Of a stretch of DNA of 24,097 bases, positions 15,881 to 22,780 are shown one piece after another. Position numbers and translations under genes: made by a program. The notes under the pieces are model-generated. The model saw only the letters and a program-made list of their open reading frames with translations. It did not search any database and was not told where the DNA came from. This DNA comes from Flavobacteriales bacterium UBA1820 (lineage in GTDB: Bacteria; Bacteroidota; Bacteroidia; Flavobacteriales; UBA1820). The stretch's first letter is position 1. Every line of letters begins with the position of its first letter. Location of the stretch: NCBI GenBank assembly GCA_002314265.1, contig DCEW01000025.1, positions 1 through 24,097 of the forward strand, given 5' to 3'.

Positions 15881-16393
15881 ATGGAAGTCTTTTGGATCAT
15901 CATCGTCATCGCCATGCTCGTCGTGGGGCTGTTGGGAACGTTCATCCCCGTGCTGCCCAGTACGACCATCGGGTGGATCGCCATGCTGATCCTCTACCTC
16001 ATCTCGGACGATGCGCTTTCGGGGCAAACCATGATCTGGGTTACCGCAGCGGCCGTAGTGGTGCAACTGTTGGATTTCATCCTTCCGCTCTGGGGCGTGA
16101 AGATATTCGGCGGCACCAAGAAAGGCGTCCGCGGAGCTACCATCGGGCTTATCGTAGCCTCCGTGTGGTCCTTCACCCCGTTCACCTTCCTGTTTCCGGG
16201 CTTTCTGGCCATTCTCGTCTTCCCCATCATCGGAGCCTTCATCGCCGAATTGGTCGCCGACCAGGGCGACTTCTCGAAAGCCCTCGGCGGAGCAATGGGT
16301 TCTCTGCTGGGATTTTTCCTGACCGTCGGGTTCAAGTTTGCCCTGATCGTCTGGTACCTCTACCTGGTGGTGGACTACCTCGTCATCTCCTGA
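15881..16393 (+). CDS. DUF456 family integral membrane protein
   Basis: A 170-residue, very hydrophobic protein with about four to five membrane segments. The family's N-terminal signature GLLGTFIPVLPSTTIGW is at about residues 17-33. A Gly-rich middle (GGTKKGVRGATIGLIVA) and an Asp/Lys turn (VADQGDFSKALGGAMGSLLG) lie between segments, as in other DUF456 members. The function of the family is unknown. The start is supported by an A-rich region ahead of ATG 15881 and by a promoter at normal distance. It appears to be monocistronic. Confidence 0.9.
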   Translation: MEVFWIIIVIAMLVVGLLGTFIPVLPSTTIGWIAMLILYLISDDALSGQTMIWVTAAAVVVQLLDFILPLWGVKIFGGTKKGVRGATIGLIVASVWSFTPFTFLFPGFLAILVFPIIGAFIAELVADQGDFSKALGGAMGSLLGFFLTVGFKFALIVWYLYLVVDYLVIS

Positions 16394-16535
16394 CACCCGC
16401 ACCACCCCTCGGAAAACACCCCGACCCACTCCCGGCATCCCCTTTTCCCGGAAATTTTGCATCAGGATTCTGTAACCACTCCCTCCTATCCACCTCAGGC
16501 AACCTCCTCCTAAAAACTCTTCCACGCCAAACACC

Positions 16536-16563
16536 CGCTCACACATTCGAGCGTTCTTTTTTT
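16536..16563 (+). terminator. probable terminator of the DUF456 transcript
   Basis: CGCTC (16536-16540) pairs with GAGCG (16549-16553) around an 8-base loop, followed by TTC and seven T's. The stem is only five base pairs and it lies 143 bases past the stop codon. Confidence 0.45.
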
Positions 16564-16634
16564 ACGGTAAAATAGGAGCATATCAGTTGGCAAACAATCA
16601 TTTACAGTTAAAAATACCTTTTGAAAAAGGGCAT

Positions 16635-16667
16635 AAAAAAAAGAACTTGACAAAAAGCCTGTCAAGT
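16635..16667 (-). terminator. intrinsic terminator of the small RNA
   Basis: ACTTGAC (16645-16651) and GTCAAGT (16661-16667) form a perfect 7-bp stem around a 9-base loop. On the minus strand eight T's follow shortly after (A's at 16635-16642 on the plus strand). Confidence 0.8.
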
Positions 16668-16734
16668 CCTAAAAACTAACCTATACTAAAAAACTACAAC
16701 TATGAAACTACTACTAACTACTTTCTACTTGTAC
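16635..16734 (-). ncRNA. probable small non-coding RNA, about 100 nt
   Basis: A promoter with good -33/-7 spacing (16739-16770) reads on the minus strand into about 100 bases that end at an intrinsic terminator. Between them no reading frame is possible: the minus strand carries eleven TAG triplets between 16669 and 16727, many in GTAGT or TTAGT contexts. The segment is AT-rich and unlike the flanking coding DNA. The 5' end can pair with the 5' arm of the terminator hairpin, giving an alternative fold. No minus-strand gene follows for about 2 kb, so it is not an obvious leader of a gene. The exact transcription start is uncertain by a few bases. I do not recognise a named RNA family. Confidence 0.65.
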
Positions 16735-16738
16735 AGGA

Positions 16739-16770
16739 CAAAGGTACGGTAAAACTTCCATACTTGTCAA
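16739..16770 (-). promoter_or_regulatory. Bacteroidetes-type promoter of the small RNA
   Basis: On the minus strand TTG (16768-16770) is followed after exactly 21 bases by TACCTTTG (16739-16746). This is the best-spaced -33/-7 pair in the window, and it drives no protein gene. Confidence 0.75.
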
Positions 16771-16888
16771 TAGTTCGACGGTTAAATTTCGTCATTTCCC
16801 GCACTTTTAACATTCCTCCCTCTCCACAAGCCCCACGGAGCCTCTCTTTGCGCTCCCGGGGCCGGAAAAGGATCGCCCCCTGTGCGGT

Positions 16889-18163
16889 TTAGTCGATCCA
16901 CTCGAAACCGGTATAAGGCACCAGTGCCTTCGGGATACGGATCCCCTGCGGAGTCTGGTTGTTCTCCAGCAAAGCAGCCACGATACGCGGCAAGGCCAGC
17001 GAAGAACCGTTGAGCGTATGGGCCAACTTCCGCTGTCCGTCGGCCGTCTTGTAACGCAGGTGCAGGCGCGTAGCCTGGAACGTTTCAAAATTGGATACCG
17101 AACTTACCTCCAGCCAACGTTTCTGTGCGGCGGAGAACACCTCGAAGTCGTACGTAATGGCCGAGGTAAAGCCCATGTCGCCTCCGCAAAGGCGCAGGAT
17201 ATGGTACGGAAGTTCCAACTTGCGCATCAAGCCCTTGACGTGTTCCAGCATCTGGTCGAGCGCCGCATAGGAATCCTCCTGGCGTTCCACCCGGACGATC
17301 TCCACCTTGTCGAACTGGTGCAGACGGTTCAGCCCGCGCACATCCTTACCGTACGAACCGGCCTCGCGACGGAAGCAGGGCGTATAAGCCGTGCATTTGA
17401 CCGGAAGGTCGGCCTCGGCGAGGGTCTCTTCCCGGAAAATATTGGTTACCGGCACTTCTGCCGTAGGGATCATGTAGAGGTTGTCCGGCATGTTGTGGTA
17501 CATCTGCCCCTCCTTGTCCGGCAACTGCCCCGTACCGTAGCCGGAGGCCTCGTTCACCATGTGCGGAGGCTCTATTTCCAGATAACCGGCTGCCGTGTTG
17601 TGATCCAGGAAGAAATTGACCAGCGCACGCTGCAGGCGGGCACCTTTGCCCTTGTACACCGGGAAACCGGCTCCGGTGATCTTCACCCCGAGCTTAAAGT
17701 CGATGATGTCGTACTTCTCGGCCAACTCCCAGTGCGGCACCGCTCCTTCGTACAACTCGGGCATATTTCCTTCTTCGAACACCACCTGGTTGTCTTCCGC
17801 GCCGAAGCCCTGAACCACCTGTTCGCAAGGCACGTTCGGGATCAAGTACAGCAATTCGCGAAGTTCTTTTTCCACCCCGGACAAACGTTCCTCCAGAGTC
17901 TTGGACTCGGCCTTGAGCACCGTTGTCTTTTCCTTGAGCGCTTCGGCCTCTGCGCCGCGTCCCTGGCGGAAGAGCCCTCCTATCTGCTTGGCAATGGCGT
18001 TTTGCTCGGCCAGATTCGCATCGAGCGACGTCTGGGTCGCTTTTCTGCAGTCGTCCAGTTCGAGGACCTTCGCTATCATTTCCGGTGCTTTCTCCAGATT
18101 GCGCTTGGCCAACCCGTCGAGCACCCGCTGCTTGTTTTCCCGGATGAAATTGACTTGTAGCAT
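16889..18163 (-). CDS. serS: serine-tRNA ligase
   Basis: A class II aminoacyl-tRNA synthetase that charges tRNA-Ser; the product is 424 residues, the normal length. An N-terminal antiparallel coiled coil (about residues 25-110, with EQNAIAKQIGGLFRQGRGAE between helices) binds the long variable arm of tRNA-Ser. The catalytic core shows AYTPCFRREAGSYGKDVRGLNR (split here as motif 2, FRREAGSYGKDVRG) and motif 3 in NGSSLALPRIVAALLENNQ. ATG 18163 is chosen because the protein begins with the family-typical MLQVNFIRENK; a longer open frame upstream adds basic, low-similarity sequence. It is divergent from comM. The small RNA unit lies downstream in the same direction. Confidence 0.97.
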   Translation of the reverse strand: MLQVNFIRENKQRVLDGLAKRNLEKAPEMIAKVLELDDCRKATQTSLDANLAEQNAIAKQIGGLFRQGRGAEAEALKEKTTVLKAESKTLEERLSGVEKELRELLYLIPNVPCEQVVQGFGAEDNQVVFEEGNMPELYEGAVPHWELAEKYDIIDFKLGVKITGAGFPVYKGKGARLQRALVNFFLDHNTAAGYLEIEPPHMVNEASGYGTGQLPDKEGQMYHNMPDNLYMIPTAEVPVTNIFREETLAEADLPVKCTAYTPCFRREAGSYGKDVRGLNRLHQFDKVEIVRVERQEDSYAALDQMLEHVKGLMRKLELPYHILRLCGGDMGFTSAITYDFEVFSAAQKRWLEVSSVSNFETFQATRLHLRYKTADGQRKLAHTLNGSSLALPRIVAALLENNQTPQGIRIPKALVPYTGFEWID

Positions 18164-18261
18164 ACCTTGTTTCTTTCTCTTAAGGGGACACGCCCGGGTT
18201 TTGGCCGCACACGGCAATTCCTCCCGAGCGCATCGTTTTTCTTTCGCGTTTTTTCGCGGGT

Positions 18262-18269
18262 CAAAATTA
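18262..18269 (-). promoter_or_regulatory. candidate -7 element for serS
   Basis: The minus strand reads TAATTTTG, a TAnnTTTG match, 98 bases before the serS ATG. No -33 TTG at standard spacing was found. Confidence 0.4.
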
Positions 18270-18352
18270 CTAACTTTTGCGCGCAAAATCACGTCCTTCC
18301 CCCTCTATTTTTATTCACGCAAAAAAAACCGGCCTGCTAACGCATAAACCGT

Positions 18353-18360
18353 TATCTTTG
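18353..18360 (+). promoter_or_regulatory. -7 promoter element for comM
   Basis: TATCTTTG is an exact consensus match, 30 bases before ATG 18391. It is the same octamer as at the CDF and DUF456 promoters. No clear -33 TTG was seen. Confidence 0.55.
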
Positions 18361-18390
18361 CAAGGATAGAAAAAAACACACGCATACGCC

Positions 18391-19938
18391 ATGTTGGTAA
18401 AGACATACGGAAGTGCCGTCGAAGGCATCTCGGCCGTTACCGTTACCGTCGAGGTCAATATCTCGCAGGGAGTGGGGTACAACCTGGTCGGTCTGCCGGA
18501 CAACGCCGTCAAGGAGTCCTCGCACCGCATCAACGCCGCCTTCGAGACCAACGGCTTCCGCTGGCCAGGCAAAAAGATCACGGTCAACATGGCACCGGCC
18601 GACATGCGCAAGGAAGGCGCATCGTTCGACCTGCCGATCGCCATCGGCATCCTGGCCGCCTCGGGACAGATCCCGGACGAACCCGCCGCCCACTACATGA
18701 TCATGGGCGAACTCTCGCTCGACGGCTCGCTCAAAGGCATCCGGGGAGCGCTCCCCATCGCCATCCAGGCGCAGGAGAAAGGCTTCCGGGGCATTATCCT
18801 GCCCCGTGAGAACGCCCGCGAAGCCGCCGTAGTGGAAGGCCTCGAAGTGTACGGCATGGACACCCTCGAAGAGGTTACCTCCTTTTTCAAAGGCATCTAC
18901 GAACCCGAAGCCGAACACGTAGACCTCCAGGCCCTGTTTTACGAAAACGAAAACCGCTCCGGGTTGGACTTTGCCGATGTAAAAGGCCAGGAAAACATCA
19001 AGCGTGCCCTGGAGATCGCGGCCGCCGGCGGGCACAACGTCATCATGGTCGGGCCTCCCGGCAGCGGAAAGACGATGCTGGCCAAACGCATCGCAACCAT
19101 CCTGCCGCCCATGACCCTTTCCGAAGCGCTTGAGACCACCAAGATCCATTCGGTCGCCGGCAAGATCTCCGCCCACAGCGGACTGATGACCGTACGGCCT
19201 TTCCGCAGCCCGCACCACACCATCTCCAACGTAGCGATGGTCGGGGGCGGCCAATACCCCCAGCCGGGCGAAATCTCCCTGGCACACAACGGCGTGCTGT
19301 TTCTGGACGAGCTGCCCGAATTTCAAAAATCCGTGCTCGAGGTCTTGCGCCAACCGCTCGAAGACCGCATCGTGACCATCTCCCGGGCGCGGCAGTCGGT
19401 CTGCTTCCCGGCCTCGTTCATGCTCATCGCCTCGATGAACCCCAGCCCCTCGGGCGGCTTTGCCGACCCGACGAAGGCCTTCTCTTCGTCGCCGGCCGAA
19501 ATCCAGCGCTACCTCAGCAAGATCTCCGGGCCGCTGCTGGACCGGATCGACCTGCACATCGAAGTCGAACCGGTCAATTTCGACCAACTCTCCGACGAAC
19601 GTCGCGGCGAACCCTCCTCGGCCATCCGGGCCCGAGTAGTCCGCGCGCGCCAGACCCAGCAACGCCGCTTTGCCGACCGGCCGGGCATCACCTGCAACGC
19701 CCAGATGGACCCCCGCTCCCTCGACGAGTTCTGCCGCCTGGACGACCGCTCCCGCGCACTGCTCAAGACCGCCATGGAACGCCTCTCGCTTTCCGCCCGC
19801 GCCTACGACCGTATCCTGAAGGTATCCCGCACCATCGCCGACTTGGCCGAGCGGCAGGACATCGCCCCCCAGGACGTAGCCGAAGCCATCCAATACCGCA
19901 GCCTGGACCGCGAAGGTTGGCTGGGCCAAAACCGTTGA
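18391..19938 (+). CDS. comM: ComM/YifB-family AAA+ helicase (Mg-chelatase-like)
   Basis: The 515-residue product has the three-part ComM layout. An N-terminal Lon-S5-like domain (about 1-185) begins VKTYGSAVEGISAVTVTVEV and holds VGLPDNAVKESSHRI. An AAA+ core follows, with Walker A GPPGSGKT (221-228) and Walker B GVLFLDEL (Asp306-Glu307). A C-terminal lid contains LSLSARAYDRILKVSRTIADL. ComM is a hexameric branch-migration helicase that helps integrate incoming DNA during transformation. The MNPSPSG segment at 349 carries serines where many homologues have the cysteines of MNPCPCG. It is first of a probable three-gene unit with the acetyltransferase (11 bases downstream) and the peptidase. 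Confidence 0.95.
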   Translation: MLVKTYGSAVEGISAVTVTVEVNISQGVGYNLVGLPDNAVKESSHRINAAFETNGFRWPGKKITVNMAPADMRKEGASFDLPIAIGILAASGQIPDEPAAHYMIMGELSLDGSLKGIRGALPIAIQAQEKGFRGIILPRENAREAAVVEGLEVYGMDTLEEVTSFFKGIYEPEAEHVDLQALFYENENRSGLDFADVKGQENIKRALEIAAAGGHNVIMVGPPGSGKTMLAKRIATILPPMTLSEALETTKIHSVAGKISAHSGLMTVRPFRSPHHTISNVAMVGGGQYPQPGEISLAHNGVLFLDELPEFQKSVLEVLRQPLEDRIVTISRARQSVCFPASFMLIASMNPSPSGGFADPTKAFSSSPAEIQRYLSKISGPLLDRIDLHIEVEPVNFDQLSDERRGEPSSAIRARVVRARQTQQRRFADRPGITCNAQMDPRSLDEFCRLDDRSRALLKTAMERLSLSARAYDRILKVSRTIADLAERQDIAPQDVAEAIQYRSLDREGWLGQNR

Positions 19939-19949
19939 TTTTCCAGTCC

Positions 19950-20444
19950 ATGAACCACGACTATACCGTATCCGCCGCCTTGCCCACCGACCTGGAAGCG
20001 ATCTTGGAGATCCTCCGTCAGCGTCAGCAGTGGCTCGCCGAACGCCACATCGTCCAATGGGAAGGCTACGAAAATTTCTTTCCCCGCAGTTACTTCGAAG
20101 GGAAACTGGCCGAAGGAAAACTCCTCGTAGCCCGCGATGCCTCGGGCACGGTCTGCGGACTGATCGCCCTGGCCGACCAGGACCCCTACTGGGCGGGCAA
20201 GGAACGCCCCGGCGCCCTGTACCTGCACAACCTGGCTTCCGCCCCCGGAGCGCGGGGCGCCGGGGCCGTACTGTTGAACTATTGCCAGCATTGGGCGCAG
20301 GAACATGGCTATCAAGTCCTCCGCCTGGACTGCCGGGCCGACAACCAGGCTCTGAACGAGTTCTACTCCGCCCGCGGGTTCCGTCCCGTCGGCTTCTGCA
20401 CCGACCGCACGCACCGGGGAACCCTTCGGGAAAAGGAATTGTAA
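19950..20444 (+). CDS. GNAT-family N-acetyltransferase
   Basis: A 164-residue acyl-CoA-dependent acetyltransferase of the GNAT fold. The acetyl-CoA loop region is LHNLASAPGARGAGAVLLNY (residues about 90-112; the R/QxxGxG motif appears as ARGAGA). The C-terminal part RLDCRADNQALNEFYSARGF is the usual asparagine-containing strand and helix of the family. Substrate is unknown. ATG 19950 is preferred over an in-frame upstream ATG that lies inside comM. The gap to comM is 11 bases and to the peptidase 31 bases, so the three may share a transcript. Confidence 0.9.
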   Translation: MNHDYTVSAALPTDLEAILEILRQRQQWLAERHIVQWEGYENFFPRSYFEGKLAEGKLLVARDASGTVCGLIALADQDPYWAGKERPGALYLHNLASAPGARGAGAVLLNYCQHWAQEHGYQVLRLDCRADNQALNEFYSARGFRPVGFCTDRTHRGTLREKEL

Positions 20445-20456
20445 ATAATTGTAAAT
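20437..20456 (+). repeat. exact 10-bp tandem repeat at the acetyltransferase stop codon
   Basis: AATTGTAAAT occurs twice back to back (20437-20446 and 20447-20456). The first copy contains the TAA stop codon of the acetyltransferase gene. It forms an AT-rich patch just ahead of the peptidase gene. Confidence 0.7.
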
Positions 20457-20475
20457 ATTCGATAAAAACATCTAT

Positions 20476-22581
20476 ATGAAAAGTAAACGAATCCTCATCG
20501 CGGCAGCCGTCTGCGCTTTGCTGGCGAGCTGCGCGGCCAAACAACAGGAACACATGAATCCATTTTTCTCCGCGTACGACACTCCGTACCAGGTGCCTCC
20601 CTTCGACCGGATCACCAACGAAGACTACAAGCCGGCTTTTCTGGAAGGCATCCAACAGCACAGCGCCGAGATCGACTCGATCGTGGCCAACCCCGAAACG
20701 CCCACCTTTGAAAACACGGTGCTGGCCTACGAAAATTCCGGTGACCTGCTCTCCCGGGTATCGATGGTCTTCTTCAACATCACCGAAGCCAATACCAACG
20801 ACACCCTGGACGCCATTGCCGAGGAAGTTACCCCGCTGCTCACCGCCCACTACGACAACATCGCCCTCAACGAAGGCCTGTTCCAGCGCATCAAATACGT
20901 GTACGACCACCGCGACTCGCTCGGTCTGACGGGTGAAAAAGCCCGTCTGACGGAAAAACTGTACAAAGGCTTCGAGCGTTCCGGCATCAACCTGCCCGAG
21001 GACAAGAAAGCCCGCCTGCGCGAGATCAACTCCGCCCTGGCCTCCCTTTCGCTCACCTTCGGCAACAACGTGCTCAAGGAGACCAACGACATCGTCATCC
21101 GCCTGGGTGAAAACGACCTCGACGGCCTGCCGGAAGCCGTAAAAGCCTCGATGGCCGCCGATGCCAAGGCGCTGGGCGAGGAAGGCTACGTGGTTACGAT
21201 GCAAAAACCCAGTTGGATTCCCTTCGTTACCTACTCCACCCGCCGCGACCTGCGGGAAAAGGTGATCGAAGGCTACGTACAGCGCTGCGACCGCAACAAC
21301 GACGCCGACAACAAAGCGATCGTCGACTCGATGGTCAACCTCCGGGTGGAAAAAGCCCAACTGCTGGGCTTTGACAACTGGGGAGCCTACATGCTGGACG
21401 AGAACATGGCCAAGACCCCCCAGGCTGCTTACCAGCTGATGTACCAGGTGTGGAAGCCCGCCCTGAAAAAGGCCAAGGAAGAACTCGCCGAGATCCAGGC
21501 CTACATCGACCGGGAAGGCGGCGATTTCCGTGCCGAACCGTGGGACTGGTGGTACTACGCCGACAAGATCCGCTCCGAAAAGTACAACCTCTCCGAGGAG
21601 GACACCAAACCCTACTTCACGGTCGATAACGTCACCAAAGGCATCTTCACCGTCTGCAACAAACTCTACGGACTGACCTTCCGCCAGCGCGACGACATGC
21701 CGGTATTCCACCCCGACGTACGGGTCTTCGAAGTATACGACGACCGCGACACCCTGATGGGCATCCTCTACTGCGACTATTACGTACGCGCCAGCAAACG
21801 CCCCGGAGCCTGGATGACGGACTACCGCAGCGAAAAATACGTGGACGGAGTACGCCGCATTCCGGTGGTATCGCTCACCACCAACTTCCCCAAACCGGTG
21901 GGAGACACCCCGCCGATGCTGTCCATCGACGACGTGAAGACCTACTTCCATGAGTTCGGCCACTGCCTGCACAGCCTGCTCACCGACGTCCAATACGAAA
22001 GCCTGGCCGGTACCAACGTACAGCACGACTTCGTGGAACTCTTCTCCCAGATCATGGAACGCTGGGCCATGCACCCCGAAGTACTCCAACTCTACGCCAC
22101 GCACTATCAGACGGGCGAGGTCATCCCCGACTCGCTGGTAAACAAAATCCGTCAGGCCGATACCTACGGACAAGGCTTCGCCACGACCGAATTTCTGGCC
22201 GCCGGTATTCTGGACATGGACTGGCACACGCTCGACAAGGTGGAAAAACGCGACGTGAACGCCTTTGAAAAAGCCTCGATGGACCGTATCGGGCTGATCC
22301 ACGAGATTTATCCCCGCTACCGCAGCCCGTACTACAGCCACATCTTCTCCGGAGGGTATTCGGCCGGATATTACGCCTACCTGTGGGCGGAAGTGCTGGA
22401 TGCCGACGCTTTCGACTCGTTTGCCCGCAACGGCATCTTCGATCCGCAAACGGCCCACGACTTCCGTTACAAGATGCTCGCCAAGGGCGACACCGAAGAC
22501 GCGATGGTGCTGTTCCGCGACTTCAAAGGCCGCGAACCCTCGGTCGAGCCGCTGTTGCGCAGCCGGGGCTTCATCCAGTAA
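20476..22581 (+). CDS. dcp: M3-family metallopeptidase, Dcp-like, lipoprotein
   Basis: A 701-residue zinc peptidase of the thimet/Dcp family, expected to remove dipeptides from peptide C-termini. A lipoprotein signal peptide ends in LLASC (Cys19), so it is probably tethered to the membrane facing the periplasm or surface. The zinc site is HEFGH (His492, Glu493, His496) in YFHEFGHCLHSLL, with Glu521 in HDFVELFSQIMERW as third ligand. The family's C-terminal substrate region YSHIFSGGYSAGYYAYLWAE is intact. ATG 20476 is the only start with the signal peptide in phase. A strong terminator follows 12 bases after the stop, closing the comM unit. Confidence 0.95.
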   Translation: MKSKRILIAAAVCALLASCAAKQQEHMNPFFSAYDTPYQVPPFDRITNEDYKPAFLEGIQQHSAEIDSIVANPETPTFENTVLAYENSGDLLSRVSMVFFNITEANTNDTLDAIAEEVTPLLTAHYDNIALNEGLFQRIKYVYDHRDSLGLTGEKARLTEKLYKGFERSGINLPEDKKARLREINSALASLSLTFGNNVLKETNDIVIRLGENDLDGLPEAVKASMAADAKALGEEGYVVTMQKPSWIPFVTYSTRRDLREKVIEGYVQRCDRNNDADNKAIVDSMVNLRVEKAQLLGFDNWGAYMLDENMAKTPQAAYQLMYQVWKPALKKAKEELAEIQAYIDREGGDFRAEPWDWWYYADKIRSEKYNLSEEDTKPYFTVDNVTKGIFTVCNKLYGLTFRQRDDMPVFHPDVRVFEVYDDRDTLMGILYCDYYVRASKRPGAWMTDYRSEKYVDGVRRIPVVSLTTNFPKPVGDTPPMLSIDDVKTYFHEFGHCLHSLLTDVQYESLAGTNVQHDFVELFSQIMERWAMHPEVLQLYATHYQTGEVIPDSLVNKIRQADTYGQGFATTEFLAAGILDMDWHTLDKVEKRDVNAFEKASMDRIGLIHEIYPRYRSPYYSHIFSGGYSAGYYAYLWAEVLDADAFDSFARNGIFDPQTAHDFRYKMLAKGDTEDAMVLFRDFKGREPSVEPLLRSRGFIQ

Positions 22582-22593
22582 ATCCCTATCGGG

Positions 22594-22635
22594 GTCGGTT
22601 TCGGCCGGGAATCCTCCCGGCCGAAACCGACTTTT
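22594..22635 (+). terminator. strong intrinsic terminator after the M3 peptidase
   Basis: A perfect 17-bp stem (22594-22610 with 22615-22631) encloses the loop ATCC and is followed by TTTT. It starts 12 bases after the peptidase stop. Confidence 0.9.
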
Positions 22636-22780
22636 CCATACCGACACCACATCTGTCCAAGGCAGGCTTTCCAAAAAGTCTTCCATAGCAGGCAGTTCAC
22701 CACTTCCTATCTACCCACGGCTTCCCCGTGCGGAGAAAACCTTTCCGATCGAAACTCACCAAAAAAAAACGCGATAAAAA

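Larger units (their letters stand above)
16394..16888. other. gene-free intergenic stretch between DUF456 and serS
   Basis: This 495-base gap holds no convincing protein gene. The first 140 bases are C-rich and unremarkable, ending with a likely terminator for the DUF456 gene. The part from about 16560 to 16800 is clearly AT-rich against a GC-rich background and contains the small RNA unit described separately. The last 85 bases next to serS show no clear hairpin terminator. Confidence 0.7.

Noticed and set aside
16702..16752. A 16-codon plus-strand frame starting ATGAAACTA in the small RNA region.
   Set aside because: No plus-strand promoter of good fit lies upstream (only TACCTTTTG at about 16616 with an extra T and no spaced -33), and the promoter and terminator both point to minus-strand transcription. 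The frame is too short to support on its own.
16807..17088. A 93-codon minus-strand frame overlapping the end of serS.
   Set aside because: It is out of phase with serS, which is a strong match to serine-tRNA ligase; the translation is Arg/Ser/Thr-rich shadow sequence.
18352..22686. A 1444-codon open frame on the minus strand across comM, the acetyltransferase and the peptidase.
   Set aside because: It is antisense to three well-supported genes and its translation is low-complexity Gly/Val/Arg sequence with no family resemblance. For comM and the peptidase it is in codon-aligned phase, so it stays open because these genes hardly use the codons TTA, CTA and TCA. The same holds for the open frame opposite the symporter (22697-24055).
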